Below, piece by piece: positions 5,279-12,461 of a stretch of 12,461 nucleotides of DNA. The translations under genes were made by a program, and so were the position numbers. This DNA is from Planctomycetaceae bacterium (GTDB lineage Bacteria > Planctomycetota > Planctomycetia > Planctomycetales > Planctomycetaceae). The notes below the pieces were generated by a model. That model worked only from the letters and a program-made list of their open reading frames with translations. It was not told where the DNA came from and made no database searches. The DNA is taken from positions 878 to 13,338 of the forward strand of contig DOCI01000010.1 of assembly GCA_003503535.1 (NCBI GenBank), written 5' to 3'. Positions within the stretch are counted from its first letter, which is position 1. The number at the start of each line of letters is the position of its first letter.

Positions 5279-6538
5279 ATGTTTAAAACATTTCGAGAAC
5301 TGTTGATTGTCTGCCTGATTGTTCAACTCGCGGTTGGGCCGATTTGGGCATGTGCATGGGATTACGATACGCTTACCATGGAGCGTCTGGAGTTCCCAGA
5401 TGCGCTCGAATTGATTACCGGAAAATTTCTGCGGCACTCTTCTGAGTTTTATGAATGGAGAATTCAGGATCGTAAACAGAAACTGGAACAGGATCCCAGT
5501 GTTCTCGCTTACTACGATGACCTGGCTGTCGCTTATGACAAAACTGACCAGCATCAAATGGCGATCGAAACCATGCAGGCCAAGAATGCGATTGAACCAA
5601 ATCAGTACGAAACCGAAGCAAACCTGGGAACGTTCTACATTCATGCCGGTCAGTTAGAGCAGGGAATCGAACATATCAACAAAGCGATTGCCATCAATCC
5701 CGAAGCTCATTTCGGACGGGAAATCTATCAGCAGGATCTTGTGAATTATGTCCGTTTGAGACAGAAAAACGGTAAAACGGTTCTCCCATTGAGGAGCCAG
5801 TTTTCAGAAGAGGATATCTTTGATTGGCCTGTTCTCAATTTCAATGACTACATTCTGAAAGTCCATGCAGTTCCCGATTCAGACGGTAATCCAGCTGTAA
5901 AGGACCAAGACGAAGAATTGAGAAAAGCTCTCAAGGGCATACTGGGTATGATGCGATTTGGTCATAATGATTCCCCAATTTTACTCGAAGCTCTGGGGGA
6001 TTTGTTGAGTGCAAGAAGTCTGCATCTTGGCCATTCTGATGGTTATCTTGGAGGCAAACAACTGGCTGCGAGGGCATACCTGAAGGCTTCTTATGAAGTT
6101 GATGATGAGAAAGCTAAACAAGCTTATCGAATTCTTGCTGAGAAAAGTCTCCAACTGCAATTGGAATCGACTTTAGGAGGTTTTGCCAGACAGGAATTGA
6201 GCTTGAATACACTCGAAAGCTCATTTCAGAAGGAACTGGCAGAAGCAAAAGCCTGGCACAATGAATTGCATCAAAATGAATTGCAATGGATTGAATCCGG
6301 AGTGGATGTTGACGCTGCTTTCACTCAGAAATACTACGAAGAAGCGACTCCACTTGGAAATTACGCTAATGAAATTCCACCGCCCAGAGAACAGGGCTTT
6401 ATCGATATCGTGACTAAATCCATTATCATCTTACTCATCGTATTAGGAGGAGCAGCAATATATTTTGCCTTTCGCAATATATCTCTGAGCGATGACCTGT
6501 CCATCAAGAGTCAAAAGAAGAGCAACAGTCCTGAATAA
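5279..6538 (+). CDS. Exported TPR-repeat protein with C-terminal membrane anchor
   Basis: A 419-residue protein (from ATG 5279) with a signal peptide, a TPR region and a single C-terminal transmembrane helix. FRELLIVCLIVQLAVGPIWACA (5-26) is the signal sequence. The mature protein starts with WDYDTLTMERLEFPDALELI, a pattern I recognise from exported TPR proteins in planctomycetes and relatives. Two TPR units are clear at about 74-142 (YYDDLAVAYDKTDQHQMAIE, then ANLGTFYIHAGQLEQGIEHI). A Gln/Glu/Leu-rich helical part follows to about 350. The helix SIIILLIVLGGAAIYFAF lies at 381-398, with a short charged tail. The expected form is a periplasm-facing helical domain anchored by its C-terminus. 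ATG 5279 is chosen because it places the signal peptide at the N-terminus; no start has a clear SD, and in-frame ATGs at 5174, 5207 and 5264 are possible. TPRs suggest protein binding; no specific function is evident. Confidence 0.82.
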   Translation: MFKTFRELLIVCLIVQLAVGPIWACAWDYDTLTMERLEFPDALELITGKFLRHSSEFYEWRIQDRKQKLEQDPSVLAYYDDLAVAYDKTDQHQMAIETMQAKNAIEPNQYETEANLGTFYIHAGQLEQGIEHINKAIAINPEAHFGREIYQQDLVNYVRLRQKNGKTVLPLRSQFSEEDIFDWPVLNFNDYILKVHAVPDSDGNPAVKDQDEELRKALKGILGMMRFGHNDSPILLEALGDLLSARSLHLGHSDGYLGGKQLAARAYLKASYEVDDEKAKQAYRILAEKSLQLQLESTLGGFARQELSLNTLESSFQKELAEAKAWHNELHQNELQWIESGVDVDAAFTQKYYEEATPLGNYANEIPPPREQGFIDIVTKSIIILLIVLGGAAIYFAFRNISLSDDLSIKSQKKSNSPE

Positions 6539-6551
6539 ATAATGAAATACC

Positions 6552-6693
6552 TGTAGGGTGCGTCCTGACGCACCGGAGTGGAGTGTCGATTTTAGCATAT
6601 TCGTGATGATTGAGCCGTGATGGTTATGTATATGGAGAGAAACTCTATGAGGAAGCCATGTCGGCAGCTTGGTGCGTCAGGACGCACCCGACA
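6552..6693. repeat. Inverted pair of palindromic repeats between convergent genes
   Basis: The left copy (6552-6574) and the reverse complement of the right copy (6671-6693) agree at 22 of 23 positions. Each contains the self-complementary core GGTGCGTCCTGACGCACC (6557-6574; 6671-6688), with 8-bp arms around a 2-nt centre. About 96 bp of unrelated, AT-richer sequence lies between them. The whole element of about 142 bp fills nearly all of the gap between the TPR and propeller genes, which converge here. Each copy is about 5-25 bp from a stop codon. It could act as paired transcription barriers, or be a small non-autonomous element with terminal inverted repeats; no ORF lies inside and no target-site duplication is evident. 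Confidence 0.7.
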
Positions 6694-6696
6694 CAC

Positions 6697-9600
6697 TTAT
6701 TCTTCGGTAGCTTGAATCGAAAGCGTGCCGCTTGTGAATTCCAGGTCGAACTTCTTTTGCTCGAAGTCGTAGTTTTGCTTCACCAGTAATCCGGTGACAT
6801 CTTCTGGAAGATTCGTAATCGTTTTTCCGGTCGCCTTATCGATCACCTGCAATGTCGGTTTGCGGAAGATCTGCTGTTCGCCATTTTCATCGCGAGTGCT
6901 GATTTCGACTTTGGCTCCGTAAACGAGAAACGGCAGTCGGGCCGGTTGTCCGGGGATCCAGCGGAGTCGATCGACTTCGGCTTTCCAGAGAACCTGTTGA
7001 GTTTTTTTGTCGACTGCAAACATCGGCCCATTGATGTCGGCTCCACTTTCGAAACCGAGATTCTGCGAGACCGATTCTGGTGAGGTCGTGATGTGCACAT
7101 ACCAGCATTGTTCATCTTCAAGGACATACAGCAATCGAGCATTCGTTTTGGGAGCATCCGTTTGAAAGAAGACAGGCGATTCCTGTTTCGGATCGAGGAA
7201 TCGAACGGAATTCTGACCGACATCCAGCAAGACGAGTTTCTCGGAATCCAAAGCAGCCAGGCTGACAGAACCTGAGACATCGAGTGACCACAGAATGGCT
7301 TGAGCCTGCAGGTCAAAGCCGATCAGGCGTCCGGATTGCTGGTCGATTCGTTCCCATAAAACGGCGATCGAACCGGAAAGTGCCCGGAGTTCGTCGTGCC
7401 GGGGAAGTGCCTGCTCGGTGAGGAGTGCCCCATCGGAAAAACGGCGCATTGCATAAGTGTCGCCGTGAGAATCGATGAGGAAGACGGACTGCTCGTTGGC
7501 CCAGACGACGATGTCATCTTCTTCAGGATGCTTAATCTCCCAGCGGGGCTTTCCGTTGATGAGATCATATAAAACGATGCGGTCGCGATCTCGCATTGGC
7601 AAATGGAAATCGACAGGCTGTGCCAGATGCCCGGACTCTTCCTGCCAGCCAATTTTCAAAGGCGTTAAGCCGAGGGTCTGCATTGCCGAAGTGATCATAA
7701 AGCCGCGACTGCCAGATGTCGAACTTTCTCCGTAGGTCGCCGACCACATTGGTTTCAATGGTCGGGAAGTCTCACCAGTCAAAGTGTTGAATCCAAACAG
7801 TTCGCCTTCAGATTGAAAGATCCCCAGGTGTCCGCAGCTATGTAGAAAATTCTGGCTCGATCGACCGATTTCTCCGAGATTGAGCCGCCATGCAGGATTG
7901 TCCTGGACGTTTCGGGCAATCAATTTGCTTTGAATTCGCTCCATGGAAAACAACCAGTACTTCCATGGCGAATCGGACGGAAGCCGCTTTTCAATTGTGA
8001 CAGGATGATCTCCCCGCGTAGTCGCGGCAGCCTCGGGATCACTTGTCACCTGATAGGAGGAATTGCCCGGAGCGAGGCGGTCGTTGGGAGTCGCTTCCCA
8101 GGCAGAACCGTAGGCAGTTTTCCACTCGTTCAACAACTGTTGACCGGTCTTCTCGTTCAGACAAACGGCTTCCTGATAATTACTTGCCAGTTGATCAACA
8201 TACTCCCGAGCGGCTTCCCCTTTCTGATTCTGCAGGAACAGTTCCGCCATGCGGGCCATCACTTCCGGACGTTGTGCATCGGAAGCATGCTGTTCCAGCC
8301 AGCTCAAATGTTTTTCGAGTAAAAGAGCATTCATCTGTGGGTTTAATAAACGACACAATTGCAGTCGATAACCGGGCTCCAAGGCTTCGACCGCGAACAG
8401 TGGAGACAATTTCTGGAGTTTGGCAGCATCTGTCGTTTGTTCGATAATCTGATTCGACTCTTTGACCAGACTTGCCAGCGCATTGGAAGTGCCATCCTCG
8501 TGCAATTCCTGAATAAACCCGGTGGCATAGGCCGACAATGTGGCTCTGCGTTCTCCTGGCAGAATCATCAGTGCATCGGTTTGCTCTTGCGAGACAAGCA
8601 GAGAGTGAATCACTCGAAATGCTTCGAGAGGTCGCTCCATGTGCAGCAGTGCATCGACATAACGGAACACGACTTCGGGAGCATGATCGGCTGAGACCAT
8701 CAGTTCCGCCAGTTCCGAAATTGTGTCGGAGTCGAGATTGAGAACATCGTGGTCGGCATCGAGTAAGGTTTGTGTGATCAGTTTTGCGATCTCAGGCGAT
8801 TTCTGGATGATGTAAGACTTTTGAAGGTATTCGAGCCCCAATTTTGTATTCCCCTGATGCAACTCCAGTTGACCGGAGAGAGAAAGGCGAATGGCTTCAG
8901 GATTCTGCTCACTTTCAGAATTGATTCGTTTTTTTACATCGGCCAGGGACGCGAATGCGATCAACTGTCCTGTAGAAAATGAGAACAGCTGATCGTCGAC
9001 CGCCAGCAGGTTTCCGAACTTCAAATCCGGCTCGGGAATCGTCGAGGCCAGGATGTGCCCCGTTTTGACGTCGATCGAAAGCAGTTCGCCATTTTTTAAG
9101 GCGAGTTGATAAATCGAATTTCGAAAAACACCTCGCCCGGCTGGTTCACTGGAAATCAAATCCCGTCTCCAGTTTTCGAGGCCGCTTTGAGTCAACGAGC
9201 GGATCACCGTATTTCCGACAATCAGAATCTGACCATCAGGTGTGACTTCGGCATACATGCCATCACGACGAGGCTCAACCCAGCGAACCTGGCCTGTCAT
9301 CACATCCAATGCAATCAGATCGCGACTGTCAATCGGCGTGAGTAACACGGTTTGATCGACCATCAACGGAACCGTTTCCTGCCAGTGAGAACCGTCCATG
9401 TATCTCCCACCCGTGAAATCGACCTGGCGACGATCTTCTGAGGGATCTCGTTGTCGACGTCCGAATGGAAGATCATATTCCAGCTGTTCAGGCTTGCGAA
9501 CGGCATAAATACTGATCCAACCGATTTCTCGCAGTCCGATATCAACCGCCATTACACTACCGGCATTCGTCGGACAGATAAGATAAGGAGCGGCATAAGT

Positions 9601-11286
9601 GGGCATTGTTCCGGCGATGCGTCGTGGACGATCCGCAGTAATTTCTAATTCCGGGTGAGCCAGCGGCTGAATCCAAACCGCTTCTCCGGTGGCTGCATCC
9701 AACTCGATCAGAAACATTTGAGAGCCGTTTTCCGACTGCACAAACAAACGTCCCTGGACCGTGACTGGTGGCCCCAGAAAGTAATGCCCGGTCAGCAGAT
9801 TGGCATTCATGTTGTTGGAACTGCGACCAACTTCCCAGATCAATTTCCCAGTCTCGATATCAAAAGCCGAGAGAAGATTCGATTCGGTTGGGATCAGAGC
9901 ATGATTTTCCGTGCTGACCTGCAGGCTCGTTCGCGCGTTTAACGAGGCCAGGCCAGTATTTCGCACGGCAAATACCGTATTCCCATCACTGCTCAGAGTG
10001 CCAGTTGTCAAATCACAAAACAGGTGCTGAATCGCATAATGATGCAATTCATTATCTGGTCGGGCATCGACACCAAACCGCCCCAGCATTTCTTCATTGA
10101 GCAGAAATTCCAGCGAACGATCGGTGGTCGAGGATTTCCAGAGTAACGAACCATCCTGACGATCAAAGGCAGCCATCGAACCAAAGCCGGCCACCAGAAT
10201 ATGATTCTTCGTTACGATGGGATTTGGGGCAGGTAGCGTGACAAAATTCCGTTCCCGAACTCCACGAGAGACTCCTTTGAGTAATGCACGGAATGCCTCC
10301 GTATGCCGAAGCGTGTCGTCGAGCAAGACCTCCGAGGCATCAATCTTCCAGTCGATGAGAGGCAGCATATTGAATTCGGAAGAATATCGATTGCGTTCAG
10401 CCGTACGACGAAAGTTACGCCACTCGGAATCCTCAGCAATTTGCGGTGTATCAGGGGAAGAGTTGATGGATTCAGCCAGCATCTCCTGCAGTTTATCAAA
10501 GGTGATCGGTTCTCCGCCGACATTCATTGGCGATTGTTGCACATGCGCCTGCAGGTATTGGATCGCAACTTTTGCAGAGTATAAATTCGCCAGACAGATC
10601 GATGTCTGTAACTCCAGCCAGGGTGAGAACTGATTGGCGTGCCTTTCGACTTCCTGTAGTCTCAAATAATAAAGACACCCCGTTCGAAAATCTCCTCGAT
10701 CGTAGTAGTGACTTGCGAGCCGGAATGTGGCGATGCCTCCGGAATTGGTGTGCAGAAATCGACGCGATGCTTCCAGCAGAAAATGTAACTGACCAGTCTT
10801 ATCATACTGCGCAATCAAATGCCGGCATTGAGGATCGTATTGCAGATTGTAAGCGGCCAGTATTGAGTTGGGCAGTTCTTCAACCCAACTCAACATCTGC
10901 AATTTGAGCCTATCCGATTTCCCAGACTTTTCCATGATCAGAAAATCAGCCGGGTTATCCAGAATCGCCTGCAGTGCGACCGCTGCATCAATCGCACGAT
11001 CTTCAGAAATCAGCGCTTCCAGCGATTCGAATTTCCGACGAAATTCATTGTCCGCCTGCACGAGATACCACATCGAGGCATCATCGGGATCTTCTTCAGT
11101 CTCCGAAAAAAAGTCCGGGACATTTTCTTTTGGTTGTGCGAAACAGGTATTTGATGATATGGAAACACTCAAGCCGCTGAAGATCAGCAGCGCGACACAA
11201 AACCAGCAGATTCGGGAGGGAGCAAAATTCAACGAACAGGCAGTACGTTCTTTCGTTAGCGAATTGAGGATCTCAATGAATGACAT
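6697..11286 (-). CDS. Large secreted protein with two PQQ-like beta-propeller regions
   Basis: A 1529-residue exported protein. A signal peptide lies at about 26-50 (ICWFCVALLIFSGLSVSISS, ending CFA before QPKEN) after a long charged N-region. Residues 60-340 are mainly helical with TPR-like parts (ATFRLASHYYDRGDFRTGCL). The first propeller spans about 359-781 with PQQ/WD-like repeats: AAFDRQDGSLLWK, SAFDIETGKLIWE, IELDAATGEAVWI, IALDVMTGQVRWV and LSIDVKTGHIL. A helical, solenoid-like region covers about 793-1051. A second propeller follows at about 1106-1529: LYDLINGKPRWEI, IGFDLQAQAILWS, FAVDKKTQQVLWK and VIDKATGKTI. The repeats are the structural PQQ-like type; I see no sign of a quinoprotein dehydrogenase active site, so enzyme activity should not be assumed. 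Start: ATG 11284-11286 with AAGCAGG 4 nt upstream; a TTG at 11341-11343 has no SD. The deacetylase gene lies 94 bp upstream on the same strand without a visible terminator, so co-transcription is possible. A scaffold or sensor role is inference. Confidence 0.88.
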   Translation of the reverse strand: MSFIEILNSLTKERTACSLNFAPSRICWFCVALLIFSGLSVSISSNTCFAQPKENVPDFFSETEEDPDDASMWYLVQADNEFRRKFESLEALISEDRAIDAAVALQAILDNPADFLIMEKSGKSDRLKLQMLSWVEELPNSILAAYNLQYDPQCRHLIAQYDKTGQLHFLLEASRRFLHTNSGGIATFRLASHYYDRGDFRTGCLYYLRLQEVERHANQFSPWLELQTSICLANLYSAKVAIQYLQAHVQQSPMNVGGEPITFDKLQEMLAESINSSPDTPQIAEDSEWRNFRRTAERNRYSSEFNMLPLIDWKIDASEVLLDDTLRHTEAFRALLKGVSRGVRERNFVTLPAPNPIVTKNHILVAGFGSMAAFDRQDGSLLWKSSTTDRSLEFLLNEEMLGRFGVDARPDNELHHYAIQHLFCDLTTGTLSSDGNTVFAVRNTGLASLNARTSLQVSTENHALIPTESNLLSAFDIETGKLIWEVGRSSNNMNANLLTGHYFLGPPVTVQGRLFVQSENGSQMFLIELDAATGEAVWIQPLAHPELEITADRPRRIAGTMPTYAAPYLICPTNAGSVMAVDIGLREIGWISIYAVRKPEQLEYDLPFGRRQRDPSEDRRQVDFTGGRYMDGSHWQETVPLMVDQTVLLTPIDSRDLIALDVMTGQVRWVEPRRDGMYAEVTPDGQILIVGNTVIRSLTQSGLENWRRDLISSEPAGRGVFRNSIYQLALKNGELLSIDVKTGHILASTIPEPDLKFGNLLAVDDQLFSFSTGQLIAFASLADVKKRINSESEQNPEAIRLSLSGQLELHQGNTKLGLEYLQKSYIIQKSPEIAKLITQTLLDADHDVLNLDSDTISELAELMVSADHAPEVVFRYVDALLHMERPLEAFRVIHSLLVSQEQTDALMILPGERRATLSAYATGFIQELHEDGTSNALASLVKESNQIIEQTTDAAKLQKLSPLFAVEALEPGYRLQLCRLLNPQMNALLLEKHLSWLEQHASDAQRPEVMARMAELFLQNQKGEAAREYVDQLASNYQEAVCLNEKTGQQLLNEWKTAYGSAWEATPNDRLAPGNSSYQVTSDPEAAATTRGDHPVTIEKRLPSDSPWKYWLFSMERIQSKLIARNVQDNPAWRLNLGEIGRSSQNFLHSCGHLGIFQSEGELFGFNTLTGETSRPLKPMWSATYGESSTSGSRGFMITSAMQTLGLTPLKIGWQEESGHLAQPVDFHLPMRDRDRIVLYDLINGKPRWEIKHPEEDDIVVWANEQSVFLIDSHGDTYAMRRFSDGALLTEQALPRHDELRALSGSIAVLWERIDQQSGRLIGFDLQAQAILWSLDVSGSVSLAALDSEKLVLLDVGQNSVRFLDPKQESPVFFQTDAPKTNARLLYVLEDEQCWYVHITTSPESVSQNLGFESGADINGPMFAVDKKTQQVLWKAEVDRLRWIPGQPARLPFLVYGAKVEISTRDENGEQQIFRKPTLQVIDKATGKTITNLPEDVTGLLVKQNYDFEQKKFDLEFTSGTLSIQATEE

Positions 11287-11380
11287 TATGCCTGCTTCAG
11301 GTGGGAGCCGGTGTAACCGATCAGGAGGTTTCTCTGCGAGCAACAGTACACATTGATTCTAGCCGGAGACGCCCTCCATC

Positions 11381-12376
11381 TCAATTGGGGAACTGGGAAT
11401 CGGAGCTGAATTCCTCCAGATGGATTTTCACCGATTCCCCCAGCGCTTCCAGATGATAACCCCCTTCGAGCAGGGATACGATCCGACCTTGGGCAGAGGA
11501 GTTCGCGATTTCGTTCACGAGTCTGGTCAGTGAACGGAAATCTTCCGACTTCAATCCAAGTGAGCCAATCGGATCCCGTTCGTGGGCATCAAACCCGGCA
11601 CTGATGAGCACGAGTTCCGGGCGACACCCTTGTGCGAAGTCGCCTAAAGTTGCCGAGACGGTATCAAAATATTCTTTCCTGCTGGTGTTCACCGAAAGCG
11701 GAACATTGCAGATGGTCCCCAGGCCTTTGCCGGAGCCTGTCTCCTCAGGATGCCCTGTTCCCGGATAAAAGGGATGTCGATGGACAGAGTAAAACCAGAT
11801 CTGCTCATCCTCATAGACCAGATCCTGAGTTCCATTTCCGTGATGGACATCCCAGTCGACAATCAGGACACGACGTAATCCATGATGTTCGACCGCTCGC
11901 CGAGCCGCTGTCACGATGTTATTCATCAGGCAAAAGCCCATCGCAGTATCTGCCAGCGCATGGTGCCCGGGCGGTCGAATTGCACAGAAGGCCCGTTTCG
12001 TGTCCGTTGTCAAAACCTGATCGGTCGCCAGCATCGCCGTCGCTGCCGCCAGTTTCGCCACCGCATAAGAGTCTGAAGAGACGACGGTATCGGCATCCCA
12101 GCGCCCTCCGCCATGAGCAGCGAACTGATCCAGTTGATGCAGATAAGCCGAGTCGTGAACGTTGTTCAGAAGTGATTGAATTTCTTCAGGCAACAGTCCG
12201 GCTTTTTCAACCGCCTCAGCTGCGGATCTCTTTTCCAGTCCGTCAATCGGCTGCGACAATGCTTTCTGAATCGCGTCCAATCGCTGCGGACATTCTGGAT
12301 GACTTCCCGTACGATGCTCCTGAAAAAAGTCATCCTGATAGAGCATACACCGAGGCTTTTGCTTTGTAGGAACCAT
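11381..12376 (-). CDS. Histone deacetylase family protein (class II-like, zinc-dependent)
   Basis: A 331-residue cytoplasmic metal hydrolase of the arginase/deacetylase fold. In bacteria this family includes acetoin-utilisation-like AcuC, acetylpolyamine amidohydrolases and protein lysine deacetylases; the substrate cannot be read from sequence. All catalytic features are present: RPPGHHA with the His138-His139 pair, DWDVHHGNGTQ with zinc ligands Asp176 and His178 and relay Asp174/His179, SAGFDAH with zinc ligand Asp263, and LEGGYH with the transition-state Tyr307. HPECPQRLDAI (26-36) is the usual N-terminal substrate-side motif, and GFCLMNN (147-153) is typical. The length is normal for a single-domain class II-like enzyme. 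ATG 12374-12376 has AAAGGT about 6 nt upstream; ATG at codon 11 is an alternative. A palindrome 36 bp upstream may regulate it. It is upstream of, and possibly in one transcript with, the large propeller gene. Confidence 0.93.
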   Translation of the reverse strand: MVPTKQKPRCMLYQDDFFQEHRTGSHPECPQRLDAIQKALSQPIDGLEKRSAAEAVEKAGLLPEEIQSLLNNVHDSAYLHQLDQFAAHGGGRWDADTVVSSDSYAVAKLAAATAMLATDQVLTTDTKRAFCAIRPPGHHALADTAMGFCLMNNIVTAARRAVEHHGLRRVLIVDWDVHHGNGTQDLVYEDEQIWFYSVHRHPFYPGTGHPEETGSGKGLGTICNVPLSVNTSRKEYFDTVSATLGDFAQGCRPELVLISAGFDAHERDPIGSLGLKSEDFRSLTRLVNEIANSSAQGRIVSLLEGGYHLEALGESVKIHLEEFSSDSQFPN

Positions 12377-12411
12377 GTTCGGACCTTTATACTGAAGACT
12401 GAGGATTCGTC

Positions 12412-12432
12412 ATGATTGATATGATCAATCAT
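12412..12432. promoter_or_regulatory. Candidate operator overlapping a -10 box of the deacetylase gene
   Basis: ATGATTGAT (12412-12420), a 3-bp spacer and ATCAATCAT (12424-12432) form a perfect 9-bp inverted repeat. It lies 36 bp upstream of the deacetylase ATG. On the minus strand TATGAT (12428-12433; five of six to TATAAT) overlaps its edge, with no good -35 visible. A dimeric regulator bound here would block such a promoter. The next bases to the window end hold nothing else I can identify. Confidence 0.45.
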
Positions 12433-12461
12433 AACCCGAAGCGTCAGTTTTGAAGTTGCAC

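Noticed and set aside
7930..8694. Several plus-strand frames of 111-134 codons opposite the propeller gene
   Set aside because: They overlap one another, have low-complexity Arg/Pro/Ser-rich products, and are antisense to a coherent 1529-residue protein.
6697..11286. Propeller protein as a PQQ-dependent dehydrogenase
   Set aside because: Only the structural repeat signature is visible; I could not find the disulfide/Glu/Asp active-site pattern of quinoprotein alcohol dehydrogenases.
11341..11343. TTG as the start of the propeller gene
   Set aside because: No SD precedes it, and the ATG 57 bp downstream has a near-consensus AAGCAGG and gives a better signal peptide.
11632..12369. 245-codon plus-strand frame opposite the deacetylase gene
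   Set aside because: Its length comes from the codon bias of the opposite strand; the product is Arg/Pro/Ser-rich without any recognisable motif, while the minus strand has all deacetylase motifs.

Overview
The window looks like chromosomal DNA from a planctomycete, most likely a member of the Planctomycetaceae (relatives of Rubinisphaera or Gimesia). This rests on family recognition, not a database search: a Tat-exported DUF3500 protein, a very large exported beta-propeller protein, an exported TPR protein with a Trp-Asp-Tyr-Asp start to its mature part, a short cold-shock protein ending in a G-P-K-G-P-R-A motif, and palindromic repeats in the gaps between genes. I see no prophage, transposase, CRISPR array, tRNA or rRNA.

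Layout. (1) 2-1180, +: the 3' two thirds of treZ (malto-oligosyltrehalose trehalohydrolase), cut by the window edge. (2) 1276-1653, -: a short degenerate receiver-like protein with a GTG start, a strong SD, a TTGACA promoter and a 14-bp palindrome upstream. (3) 2024-2224, -: a cold-shock protein, probably starting at TTG, followed by a clear intrinsic terminator at 1896-1934. (4) 2776-3840, -: a Tat-secreted DUF3500 protein. (5) 4071-5012, -: a GlpG-type rhomboid protease. (6) 5279-6538, +: an exported, membrane-anchored TPR protein divergent from the rhomboid gene. (7) 6697-11286, -: a secreted protein of about 1529 residues with two PQQ-like beta-propeller regions separated by a helical region. 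(8) 11381-12376, -: a class II-like histone deacetylase family hydrolase with all metal ligands, upstream of and possibly co-transcribed with the propeller gene.

The genes do not form one obvious pathway. Most appear to be separate transcription units. Candidate -10 boxes of the form TATACT precede both the DUF3500 and rhomboid genes. The only plausible operon is the deacetylase plus propeller pair (94-bp gap, no terminator seen). Three neighbouring genes (DUF3500, TPR, propeller) encode exported or envelope proteins and the rhomboid is an inner-membrane protease, so the centre of the window has an envelope theme, but no functional link is shown.

The most unusual material is between the genes: two copies of a 24-bp repeat core in hairpins downstream of DUF3500 and rhomboid; an inverted pair of nearly identical 23-bp palindromic sequences between two convergent genes; and palindromes in the upstream regions of the receiver-like and deacetylase genes. 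I did not find convincing evidence for a new multi-gene system here.
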